From contig NC_018748.1 of NCBI RefSeq assembly GCF_000263195.1, positions 4,154,001 through 4,218,000 on the forward strand: 64,000 nucleotides of DNA, in the 5' to 3' direction. The notes below the pieces were generated by a model. It had not been told where the DNA came from and ran no database searches. It worked only from the letters and a program-made list of their open reading frames with translations. This stretch comes from Emticicia oligotrophica DSM 17448. GTDB lineage: Bacteria > Bacteroidota > Bacteroidia > Cytophagales > Spirosomataceae. Shown piece by piece: positions 7,676-15,015 of the stretch. The stretch's first letter is position 1. Every line of letters starts with the position of its first letter. Both the position numbers and the translations under genes were made by a program.

Positions 7676-7690
7676 AATCCAATTTGGATT
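7676..7690. promoter_or_regulatory. 15-bp palindrome upstream of glucosidase gene
   Basis: AATCCAATTTGGATT is a perfect 7+1+7 palindrome lying 16 nt before the glucosidase ATG on the minus strand. This position suits a dimeric repressor site overlapping the transcription start. No TAnnTTTG box is evident nearby, and the regulator is unknown. Confidence 0.35.
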
Positions 7691-7840
7691 ATAAATAATT
7701 GAGGCTTAGTATTTTAACCACATACAGCAGTACTGATGCGGTTCTCGCAAAAATATGAAAAATTGTAATGGATAAAAGTTAATATTAATAATCGCTTATA
7801 ATAGTAATAAAAGTTATTGGAATATTTCTATATTGGTGAT

Positions 7841-7870
7841 AAACAAAAACGCCTCTTTGTAAGAGGCGTT
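7841..7870 (-). terminator. Terminator of coiled-coil protein gene
   Basis: AACGCCTCTT at 7848-7857 pairs with AAGAGGCGTT at 7861-7870. Read on the minus strand the stem is followed by a GTTTTTGTTT tract, so it ends the gene 7879-8556. Confidence 0.8.
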
Positions 7871-7878
7871 GAAATTTT

Positions 7879-8556
7879 TCAATTATTTTTTTTAGTTTTT
7901 ACAAGACTTGCTGCTTTTTGTTTTTCTTCCAATGAGATTTTGGCATTTTCTTGGTCTTGTTTATTGGCTATTTGGTCATTGAGAAGTTTTTCGAGTTCTA
8001 TTCTGTTTTCTTCAATTGCTTTAAGCAATTTTTCTTTTTCTCGTTTATTTCTCTCAATATCTCTCGAAATTTTATCTCCTGTTTTATTAACTCGCTCTAA
8101 GCTTTTTTGGGCTTCCTCTGAATCTCGTTCTGCTAATCTAACGTCTTCATTTTGCATGGCAAAAGCATAAAAATCTTTTAAGAATTTTTCTACTTTACTG
8201 AAATTTATAGAATTCTCTGATACCATTTGTCCACCCCCAACATCAAAAGAAGCAAAAACTTTGGTTTTTAATTTTTGTTCAGAGATGACTTTACTCATCA
8301 AATTAATTGGATCAGGTGAGATTTCTGACATATTCGCCGAAGCAATACTAAATATTTCGCGATTTTGTGAAACGCCACCATACTTTGAAATATAAATTGC
8401 CCAGTCTTTTTCAATGTATTTTTTATCAATACTAAGGGTCATATAGAATCCTTCTTTACGTTCTTTTCCAAAAATTTCAGAACCGCTTAAAATTGTTTGG
8501 GCGAAGTTCGTCAATGCCATGAATAGCATTAAAACAGTCATGAATAGTCTGCTCAT
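7879..8556 (-). CDS. Exported protein with C-terminal coiled coil, hypothetical
   Basis: This 225-residue protein has a signal peptide (MSRLFMTVLMLFMALTNFAQ). A first region of about 110 residues is mixed alpha/beta, and includes a glycine-rich segment (FDVGGGQMV). It is followed from about residue 128 by a long, highly charged heptad region rich in Lys, Glu and Arg, a probable parallel coiled coil that runs to the end. I do not recognise a family. It should sit in the periplasm. It is separated from the methyltransferase gene upstream by 73 nt and has its own terminator. A structural or adaptor role is only a guess. Confidence 0.75.
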   Translation of the reverse strand: MSRLFMTVLMLFMALTNFAQTILSGSEIFGKERKEGFYMTLSIDKKYIEKDWAIYISKYGGVSQNREIFSIASANMSEISPDPINLMSKVISEQKLKTKVFASFDVGGGQMVSENSINFSKVEKFLKDFYAFAMQNEDVRLAERDSEEAQKSLERVNKTGDKISRDIERNKREKEKLLKAIEENRIELEKLLNDQIANKQDQENAKISLEEKQKAASLVKTKKNN

Positions 8557-8629
8557 ATATAATAATTGTTTAATAAATAATTTTCAGACGCAAGTTCTTA
8601 TTTTTTGTAACATTTATTTAAAAAACTTA

Positions 8630-9817
8630 CTAGAGTTCAACTTTCTTACACAACAAAACAATCTTTTGTTTTTCTGAATTTTCGGTAGCAAATAAGTAAT
8701 AATCGCCACCATCTTGTAAACCAAGCTTCTTTTTTATTTCTTCTGGTTTCAAGGGGAAATTTCGGGTACTAATATTGGCTTTCGGCGATGGTAGTTTTGA
8801 TAGGATTTCTTTTTTATCAAACTTACAAATAGACTCGCACAAAAAGATTCTACCCGGAAAAGCCTCATTGAGTATATCTGATGTATAAAGATGACTATTT
8901 GGTGCTATTTTGAGCAAATTAAATTTTTCACTCACACTTTTAAATCCTCCGGCTTTTAAGATTGAAGCATTGGGTTCGTAGATATATTTCAGCGGATTAG
9001 AATATGCTATTTTACAATGCTCTTCTAAAGTATAATCAAATTCAAATATATGGGGCAATGACTTAAAACTAAGATTTACGCAAACTATATTTGGATTGGA
9101 ATCAATGCCATTGCTGATAAATAGTAACTCTTTTACTTCATTTTCGAAGGCAATCACATAGACATAAGAAATATTTGTGAGCTGTTCGAGTGCCATCTTA
9201 ATATCAAGCATAGGTGAAAATTTTACCATATATTTATTAAGAAATGGCTTCAAAGTCAGAAGGTTTGGTTCACAGTCTTCGATTTTAAAAACCTTATTTT
9301 GTGAATTATCTCTTCTGTGAGGGTCAATATAATAATTGTTATTATTTTTTAGAAATGAATAATCAAGGGTTGTAGCATTTTGGTTAATGACTTCAATATT
9401 TGTAAGGTTTAATGATTTAAAGTTAACCTTAGCAATTTCTGAAAGTAATTCTGATTGTTCAATGTATTTAACAGACTCGCAAATTTTAGCTAAAGCCCAA
9501 GAATCTACCCCCATCCCTCCAGTTAAATCAACAACATTCTTTTTGCCAATTAATTGACTAAAAACCGAAGCCTTAAAATTTGCTGTAACTTCCGATGATG
9601 CCTGTTCTACTGATAATGGTGGTGGAAAAAGTATCTTTGGGTTGGCAAACCATGTTGGAAGTTTTGTTTTTGATTTTTGTCGGGCAAGTAGCTGGTCTGC
9701 AACTAATGTAAGTGTGTTAGAACTAAGTTTCAGAGGGTTTTTTAAAATAAACTCCTGAACATTAGTATTTTGAAACTGTTGAGCAATTTTACTTGCTTCT
9801 ATCATTGCTTCTATCAT
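8630..9817 (-). CDS. SAM-dependent methyltransferase with THUMP-like domain (PG_1098-like)
   Basis: This 395-residue protein has a Rossmann methyltransferase core: motif I is VVDLTGGMGVD near residue 95, followed by the acidic YIEQSELL strand and a YIDPHRRD motif typical of this family. The C-terminal 80 residues match the THUMP-like domain (NISTRNFPLKPEEIKKKLGL and a final strand with VLLCKK). Relatives of PG_1098 are thought to modify RNA, but the target is not known. Two in-frame ATGs, 12 nt apart in a small tandem repeat at 9799-9817, make the start ambiguous. It is divergent from the oxidoreductase gene at 9916. Confidence 0.85.
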   Translation of the reverse strand: MIEAMIEASKIAQQFQNTNVQEFILKNPLKLSSNTLTLVADQLLARQKSKTKLPTWFANPKILFPPPLSVEQASSEVTANFKASVFSQLIGKKNVVDLTGGMGVDSWALAKICESVKYIEQSELLSEIAKVNFKSLNLTNIEVINQNATTLDYSFLKNNNNYYIDPHRRDNSQNKVFKIEDCEPNLLTLKPFLNKYMVKFSPMLDIKMALEQLTNISYVYVIAFENEVKELLFISNGIDSNPNIVCVNLSFKSLPHIFEFDYTLEEHCKIAYSNPLKYIYEPNASILKAGGFKSVSEKFNLLKIAPNSHLYTSDILNEAFPGRIFLCESICKFDKKEILSKLPSPKANISTRNFPLKPEEIKKKLGLQDGGDYYLFATENSEKQKIVLLCKKVEL

Positions 9818-9915
9818 TGGGCCTTCAAACTAAAAAAATATCATTCATCATTCAGTTTTATGTAATCTAAATGATAATTTTGTCTCTGTTCAAGATAAGT
9901 TAATCACACAATATT

Positions 9916-11052
9916 ATGCTAAGTTTTTGGGAAAAAGATGTTTTTTTGAAAAAATATGATGTAATCATCGTAGGTGCAGGTTTTTCTGGATTGTGGTTGG
10001 CTTTCTTTTTGAAAAAGCAGAATCCAAAAATTCAAATAGCCATTTTGGAACGAGGGGTTTTACCAACTGGTGCAAGTACGAAAAATGCAGGTTTTTCATG
10101 TTTTGGAAGTCCAACTGAATTATTGGAAAATATTGCTGTAATGGGTGTTGATGAGGCTATGTTTTTAGCTGAACAACGATTTCGTGGAATAAAAATGATT
10201 GAGCAATATTTTGGGTCAGAAATTGAGTTTGATGCCTGCGGTGGAACTGAATTATTTATTAATGATGGCGTTTTTGATGATACCATTCATAAAATTGATT
10301 ATCTGAATGATTCTATTAAAAGAATAGTAGGCAATGAAAACCATTTTTATGTCGATAAAAATATCATTGGAAATGCTGGATTTTATGGTTTTGAAAGTGC
10401 AATAACCAATAGTGTTGAAGGGTCAATACATAGTGGCAAACTTGTCAATGTAATGATTGAAAGCTTGCAAGACCTAAAAGTTAAATTTTTCTTTGGAGTA
10501 GAAGTAGATTCATTCGAAGAAAATAGTGGTGAGGTATGTATAAAAACCAAAAATAACCTCACTTTTTTATCAAAACACCTTTGTTTTACAACCAATGCTT
10601 TTACAAAGCAATTATTACCCGATATTGACTTATACCCTGGTCGTGGACAGGTCTTGATTACTGAACCCATAGAAGGGTTGAATTGGAGTGGTACTTTTCA
10701 CTTTGATAAGGGCTTTTATTATTTTAGAAACTACCAAAATCGAGTATTATTGGGTGGTGGAAGAAATCTAAATTTTACGCTCGAAAATACAGATGAATTT
10801 GGAATCACGAGTTTAATACAAGAAAAATTAGAAGAACTTTTATTCAAAAATATTATTCCCAATTTCAAGCAAACTAAAATTGATTATCGTTGGAGTGGGA
10901 TAATGGCATTTGATGAAACAAAAACGCCTGTTTGTAAAATGCTTTCAAACCAAGTCTCGCTCAGTGTTCGAATGAATGGTATGGGTGTTGCATTGGCTCC
11001 AACTTTATCTGAATTATTAGCAAAACAAATCACCGAAGTTCTTCAATATTGA
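9916..11052 (+). CDS. FAD-dependent oxidoreductase (DAO family)
   Basis: This 378-residue protein carries the FAD-binding motif VGAGFSGLWLAF (GxGxxG) at about residues 19-30, a basic-acidic ILERG turn after strand two, and the GASTKNAGFSCFG segment typical of glycine/D-amino-acid oxidase-like enzymes. Near the C-terminus are DYRWSGIMAFD and MNGMGVALAPTLSELLA, the usual second FAD contact region. It should be cytoplasmic and oxidise an amine or amino acid; the substrate cannot be predicted. It is divergent from the methyltransferase gene, with 98 nt between, and appears monocistronic. Confidence 0.87.
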   Translation: MLSFWEKDVFLKKYDVIIVGAGFSGLWLAFFLKKQNPKIQIAILERGVLPTGASTKNAGFSCFGSPTELLENIAVMGVDEAMFLAEQRFRGIKMIEQYFGSEIEFDACGGTELFINDGVFDDTIHKIDYLNDSIKRIVGNENHFYVDKNIIGNAGFYGFESAITNSVEGSIHSGKLVNVMIESLQDLKVKFFFGVEVDSFEENSGEVCIKTKNNLTFLSKHLCFTTNAFTKQLLPDIDLYPGRGQVLITEPIEGLNWSGTFHFDKGFYYFRNYQNRVLLGGGRNLNFTLENTDEFGITSLIQEKLEELLFKNIIPNFKQTKIDYRWSGIMAFDETKTPVCKMLSNQVSLSVRMNGMGVALAPTLSELLAKQITEVLQY

Positions 11053-11125
11053 TTTGTTTTGAATTTAACCAATATAAGTTTTTAATATTCTGTAAGCCAT
11101 TTATAGTAAGTTTAAGTTTTTAATC

Positions 11126-11145
11126 TATTTTTGCATTAGCAAAAA
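11126..11145 (+). promoter_or_regulatory. Promoter with inverted repeat before small exported protein
   Basis: TATTTTTG at 11126-11133 fits the -7 consensus TAnnTTTG. It overlaps an inverted repeat, TTTTTGC at 11128-11134 and GCAAAAA at 11139-11145, which could be a repressor site. The gene starts at 11174. Confidence 0.4.
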
Positions 11146-11173
11146 TTATAGTAGATATAAAAAATATTTATAA

Positions 11174-11473
11174 ATGGTAAAAAAGGTACTATTGATATTC
11201 TTCTTATTCATAGTCGAGTATTCGACTATGAGGGAGTATGTTAGTTTTGCTAAAATTACTACCGAAATAAATGATATCGAAGACAATAGCGAGGCAGAAG
11301 ATTCGACCAATGATGATTTAAACAATTTAATCGAAGAGCTATTTGTTCAAGAACAACAATTACAGTTCAATTTTCTGCCAATTACTTCAAATTTTCTGCA
11401 TTTTTTTAAATACGAATCTTCCTTTTTTGCCCATTTTCTAATCATTGATTCTCCCCCTCCAAGGTTTCTTTAG
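11174..11473 (+). CDS. Small exported acidic protein, hypothetical
   Basis: This is a 99-residue protein. Residues 1-27 form a hydrophobic N-terminal segment or signal peptide; the middle (about 31-60) is very acidic with Asp, Glu and Asn; the last 40 residues are aromatic and hydrophobic and end in SPPPRFL. Short proteins with such a PPP-containing tail are common just before transporter genes in Cytophagales, from my general knowledge, and have no known function. A perfect 10-bp inverted repeat lies inside the signal-peptide codons at 11208-11231. It precedes the SulP transporter gene by 250 nt. Confidence 0.6.
   Translation: MVKKVLLIFFLFIVEYSTMREYVSFAKITTEINDIEDNSEAEDSTNDDLNNLIEELFVQEQQLQFNFLPITSNFLHFFKYESSFFAHFLIIDSPPPRFL
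11208..11231. repeat. Perfect 10-bp inverted repeat inside small gene
   Basis: TCATAGTCGA at 11208-11217 is followed by a GTAT loop and TCGACTATGA at 11222-11231. It encodes part of the N-terminal segment of the small protein, so symmetry beyond coding need suggests an RNA hairpin near the start codon or a protein-binding site. Confidence 0.5.
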
Positions 11474-11488
11474 TTTTCCTCCGTTGAT

Positions 11489-11502
11489 AAAATGTACATT
11501 TT
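11489..11502. promoter_or_regulatory. 14-bp perfect palindrome in SulP upstream region
   Basis: AAAATGTACATTTT lies 16 nt after the small gene's stop codon. The remaining 220 nt up to the SulP start hold two GTCTTAA direct repeats (11577 and 11596) and otherwise only AT-rich sequence. Function unknown. Confidence 0.3.
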
Positions 11503-11723
11503 GTTTCAAATTTTTAATATGTCGGTGTAAAACTGCGTATTAGGTGCACTTTTAGTTCATTTTATCAAATCTTATTGTCTTAAATTGAAATTTTAGTCTT
11601 AAGAACACTCCTCTGCAAATTTATATTTTGCTTGTAAATATTGATTTCTTAAAGTTATAAGTTCGGAATCGAGTATTTCGCATATTGTACTTTAAAATTT
11701 AACCCAAAAATCTCAGTTTGATT

Positions 11724-13265
11724 ATGAGAAAATTAAGTTTTAATTACTTAAATGCTGATTTATCAGCAGGTTTAGTTGTATTTTTAGTTGCTCTCCCATT
11801 ATGTTTAGGTGTTGCGTTAGCATCAGGTGCTCCGCTCATTTCTGGTGTTGTCGCTGGAATTGTAGGAGGTATAGTAGTTGGCTTAATAAGTGGCTCACAA
11901 TTAGGAGTTAGTGGCCCAGCCGCCGGTCTAACAGTAATCGTTTTAAACGCTATTACCGAAATAGGATTATATGAATCATTTTTAACAGCCGTAGTTTTGG
12001 CTGGCGTATTTCAGTTAATCTTTGGCTTATTGAAGGCAGGAGTTATTGGCTATTATTTCCCTTCTTCAGTTATCAAAGGTATGCTGACAGCCATTGGTAT
12101 TATAATTATCTTGAAGCAGATTCCTCATGCAATGGGAATAGATTTAGACTACATCGGAGATGAAGATTTTATTCAAAAAGATGGTCAAAATACTTTTTCC
12201 GAGTTATTTCGTATTAGTGAGCTATTCAACGAAGGTGCATTAACGATAGGGATTGTCTCGTTAGGTATTATGATTTTGTGGGAGCAAGACTTTATCAAAA
12301 AAAATAAAATATTAAGTCTATTCCCAGGTGCTTTACTTGCAGTTATTGTGGGAATTATTTTGAACAATGGTTTATTATCGTTTCCACCAGTATTTCATTT
12401 AGAGAGCGTACATCTCGTTAATCTACCTGTAATCAATTCTTTGGACGATTTTACTAACTTATTTCAATTACCAAATTTTGCTGCAATTACTAATCCATTG
12501 ATTTGGAAAACGGGCATTGTTATAGCAATTATTGCAAGTTTGGAAACCTTATTAAGTGTTGAAGCTACTGATAAACTAGACCCTGATTCAAGAATTACTC
12601 CCACTAATCGAGAGCTAATAGCACAAGGTACTGGCAATATTGTTTCAGGTTTGTTGGGTGGTATTCCAGTTACCCAGGTAATTGTACGGAGTTCCGCCAA
12701 TATTCAGTCAGGTGGCAAAACAAATTTATCTACAATTATTCATGGTTTGTTATTATTAATTTGTACTGTTTCCATTCCAATATTTCTCAATCAAATACCT
12801 CTTGCATCGTTAGCAGTAGTATTAATTATGGTTGGTTATAAACTGGCCAAGCCGTCTATTTTTAAACAACTTTATCAAGAAGGACAAGACCAATTTGTGC
12901 CTTTTGTAGTTACAGTAATTGCTGTTGTGTTTACAGATTTATTGAAAGGAATTGGTATCGGTTTAATTGTGGCAATGGTATATGTATTGTATACTAATTA
13001 TAAAGGCTCAATTTCATTTCTTCGTGATGGTAAGAGTGTCTTAATTCAGTTTAACAAAGATATCTTCTATTTCAATAAATCAGAATTGAAACAAAAGTTG
13101 GCAGAATTAGATGAAGGAGATATGGTGTACGTAGATGGTGTGAAGGCATCATTTATCGACCATGACATTTACTTAACGCTTGAAGAGTTTCAGAAGGAGG
13201 TAATCAGTAGAAACATTAATGTACAATTAAAAGGAATAAACAAGGAAAAAACTAAAATCAGATAA
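11724..13265 (+). CDS. SulP-family anion (probably bicarbonate) transporter
   Basis: This is a 513-residue SLC26/SulP transporter. It has about 12 to 14 membrane segments, the N-terminal DLSAGLVVFLVALPLCLGVALASG signature split over helix 1, LGVSGPAAGLTVIV near residue 70, and SLETLLSVEATDKLDP near residue 277. The C-terminal cytoplasmic part (about 440-513) is a short STAS-like domain. I start at the ATG at 11724; the frame also extends to a TTG at 11718. The carbonic anhydrase gene begins 2 nt after its stop. That pairing, as in BicA-like systems, argues for bicarbonate rather than sulfate, but this is inferred from context. Confidence 0.9.
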   Translation: MRKLSFNYLNADLSAGLVVFLVALPLCLGVALASGAPLISGVVAGIVGGIVVGLISGSQLGVSGPAAGLTVIVLNAITEIGLYESFLTAVVLAGVFQLIFGLLKAGVIGYYFPSSVIKGMLTAIGIIIILKQIPHAMGIDLDYIGDEDFIQKDGQNTFSELFRISELFNEGALTIGIVSLGIMILWEQDFIKKNKILSLFPGALLAVIVGIILNNGLLSFPPVFHLESVHLVNLPVINSLDDFTNLFQLPNFAAITNPLIWKTGIVIAIIASLETLLSVEATDKLDPDSRITPTNRELIAQGTGNIVSGLLGGIPVTQVIVRSSANIQSGGKTNLSTIIHGLLLLICTVSIPIFLNQIPLASLAVVLIMVGYKLAKPSIFKQLYQEGQDQFVPFVVTVIAVVFTDLLKGIGIGLIVAMVYVLYTNYKGSISFLRDGKSVLIQFNKDIFYFNKSELKQKLAELDEGDMVYVDGVKASFIDHDIYLTLEEFQKEVISRNINVQLKGINKEKTKIR

Positions 13266-13267
13266 AT

Positions 13268-13933
13268 ATGCAATCATATCAAAAACTTTTATTAGCAAAT
13301 AAGGCATGGGCAGCCGAAAAACTTCGACTGGATGAGTCTTATTTTGAAAACCTTTCTGCCAATCAAAGTCCAGAGTTTTTATGGATTGGTTGTGCTGATA
13401 GTCGTGTTCCTGCCGACCAAGTTACAGGCACTCAACCCGGAGATATTTTTGTGCACAGAAATGTAGCTAATTTAGTGGTACATACTGATATTAATATGTT
13501 GAGCGTATTACAATATGCAGTTGAGGTTTTAAAAGTAAAGCATATTCTAGTGGTTGGACACTACAACTGTGGTGGTGTAAAGGCCTCGATGGATAATAAA
13601 GATTATGGTTTAATTAATAAGTGGCTCAGACACATTAAAGATGTGAATGTAAAACATATTGATGAGTTAAGTAAAATTGATGATTTTCAATCTCGATTTG
13701 ATAGGCTTGTAGAATTGAATGTAGTTGAACAAGTAAGAAATTTAGCTAAAACGACAATTGTTCAAAAAGCTTGGGCGAATGGTGATTATCCACATTTACA
13801 TGGATGGGTGCTTGATTTAAAAAGTGGGTTAATTAAAACCATTATGGAAATCTTTCCCGATGATTTGTCGGCAATTGAAGAAGTTTATAGATATGAATTG
13901 CCAGTTGTTGAATTAAGTGAAGTAATGAAATAA
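13268..13933 (+). CDS. Beta-class carbonic anhydrase
   Basis: This 221-residue enzyme interconverts carbon dioxide and bicarbonate. The zinc ligands are C42 (in CADSR), H98 and C101 (in HYNCGG), with the D44-R46 dyad of the active site. The segment after it (VPADQVTGTQPGDIFVHRNVAN) is highly conserved in the plant/enteric type of beta enzymes. It has no signal peptide and is cytoplasmic. It is translationally close to the SulP gene (2-nt gap) and followed by a strong terminator, so the two form one transcript. Together they would import bicarbonate and supply it or its product for carboxylases and pH balance. Confidence 0.95.
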   Translation: MQSYQKLLLANKAWAAEKLRLDESYFENLSANQSPEFLWIGCADSRVPADQVTGTQPGDIFVHRNVANLVVHTDINMLSVLQYAVEVLKVKHILVVGHYNCGGVKASMDNKDYGLINKWLRHIKDVNVKHIDELSKIDDFQSRFDRLVELNVVEQVRNLAKTTIVQKAWANGDYPHLHGWVLDLKSGLIKTIMEIFPDDLSAIEEVYRYELPVVELSEVMK

Positions 13934-13956
13934 TCTAATCTATTGAATTCCACACC

Positions 13957-13986
13957 AAAAAGCTATCAATTTTGATAGCTTTTTTT
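13957..13986 (+). terminator. Terminator of SulP-carbonic anhydrase operon
   Basis: AGCTATCAA at 13961-13969 pairs with TTGATAGCT at 13972-13980; flanking A and T runs extend the stem and supply the T-tract. Confidence 0.85.
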
Positions 13987-14204
13987 GATTATAACATTCT
14001 GTTTTAGTAGTATTTTTAATAATAATCACGCTCTGTTTATCACCAAAAATCTGCGTTCTTTCTCAAAGAAGATACTTCTAGCTACTTATTTTATGTTTAT
14101 CATGTATTTCAATTGCATTATTTTCAATGAAATACTTGTTGTTTGATTATCAATGATTTATAAAATTTGTTATGAAAAAAATAAAAAATAATCTTGGAAT
14201 AATC
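13987..14204. other. Intergenic region without recognised gene
   Basis: This is AT-rich sequence between the carbonic anhydrase terminator and the promoters of the InsA-like gene. I see no open frame of useful length, no RNA gene and no terminal inverted repeat of an insertion sequence. Confidence 0.5.
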
Positions 14205-14238
14205 TATATTTGCTAAAAAAATATATCTTTGCTAAAAA
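14205..14238 (+). promoter_or_regulatory. Tandem duplicated -7 elements before InsA-like gene
   Basis: TATATTTGCTAAAAA at 14205-14219 is repeated as TATCTTTGCTAAAAA at 14224-14238, 19 bp apart. Each copy contains an exact TAnnTTTG box. They may be two start sites, or one promoter plus a bound repeat. The second would give a leader of about 14 nt before the ATG at 14252. Confidence 0.55.
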
Positions 14239-14251
14239 TATATAGATAAAT

Positions 14252-14671
14252 ATGAACCTCCCAAACTGCCCCCAATGTGATTCAAATAATATCTCACGAA
14301 ATGGTATCATTAAAGAAAGACAGCGTTTTAAATGTAAAGATTGTGGATACAATTTTACAGTAGAAAAAATGGGTAAAAGTATCGAAAGCTATTATGTGAT
14401 TAAGGCTTTGCAGCTTTACATTGAAGGGGTAAGTTATCGTGAAATTGAACGATTATTAGGTGTTAGTCACGTTTCTGTAATGAATTGGGTAAAAAAATAC
14501 CAAGTCAAGATTCCCAAACAGACGCTTTATCATCCAACATATAAAGTGATGAATCATAAAGAATTAGCCGAGTTTTTTGCGAGTAGAGAAAACCTCAAAG
14601 GAGCAGGAATGGTAGTAACAGAGTTAGGAGATAAGTTTATGCTCATTAAATGGGAAAGATTTAAAAAATGA
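14252..14671 (+). CDS. Lone InsA-like zinc-ribbon/HTH DNA-binding protein
   Basis: This 139-residue protein resembles the N-terminal DNA-binding part of IS1-type transposases. Zinc-ribbon cysteines are C6, C9, C28 and C31. A helix-turn-helix follows at about 44-75, with YREIERLLGVSHVSVMNWVKKY. The last 60 residues have no DDE catalytic residues and end in MVVTELGDKFMLIKWERFKK. No insB-like catalytic frame, terminal inverted repeat or target duplication is present around it. It is therefore either a remnant or, more likely given its intact frame and neat promoters, a protein reused as a regulator. It sits between the bicarbonate operon and the carboxylate module. Confidence 0.75.
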   Translation: MNLPNCPQCDSNNISRNGIIKERQRFKCKDCGYNFTVEKMGKSIESYYVIKALQLYIEGVSYREIERLLGVSHVSVMNWVKKYQVKIPKQTLYHPTYKVMNHKELAEFFASRENLKGAGMVVTELGDKFMLIKWERFKK

Positions 14672-15015
14672 TTCCGTATTTGATAAATATAGGTTAAAAT
14701 TTCTCGAAAATATTAAAATAGTACAATATTTTATTGCTAAAATCTACTCATTTGGTATTTAAAATATTATTTCGTTTACCTACTGTATTGTTTTCTATTA
14801 GTTTTATATTGTTTTGAATATTGTTGTATTTTTGAAATAAAATTTGGAAATATTTGCTTGGATTGATTTTTTATTTTAATCAACGAGAAAATTTAAAGTG
14901 CAATAAATTCTATCTATTATTAGCAAAGCTATATCAAAGATTTGCCCATTAAGGCTTTTATTGAAAGTTTTGTGTCGTTCAAATGGACGTACAACAAAAC
15001 CATAATAAAAGACCT
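14672..15015 (+). promoter_or_regulatory. Intergenic region with promoter candidate for porin operon
   Basis: These 344 nt hold no gene. TATTTTTG at 14827-14834 matches the -7 consensus, but the nearest TTG (14809) is only 15 nt away, so the match is imperfect. An eight-base TTAGCAAA at 14920-14927 is the inverse of the TTTGCTAA in the promoter of the InsA-like gene. A leader of about 175 nt would result. Confidence 0.35.

Noticed and set aside
10032-10670. Minus-strand open frames opposite the FAD oxidoreductase
   Set aside because: They show low-complexity shadow composition and no family signal; the plus-strand gene is complete and well supported.
14252-14671. Complete IS1-type insertion sequence
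   Set aside because: No catalytic frame, terminal inverted repeats or target duplications were found around the InsA-like gene.
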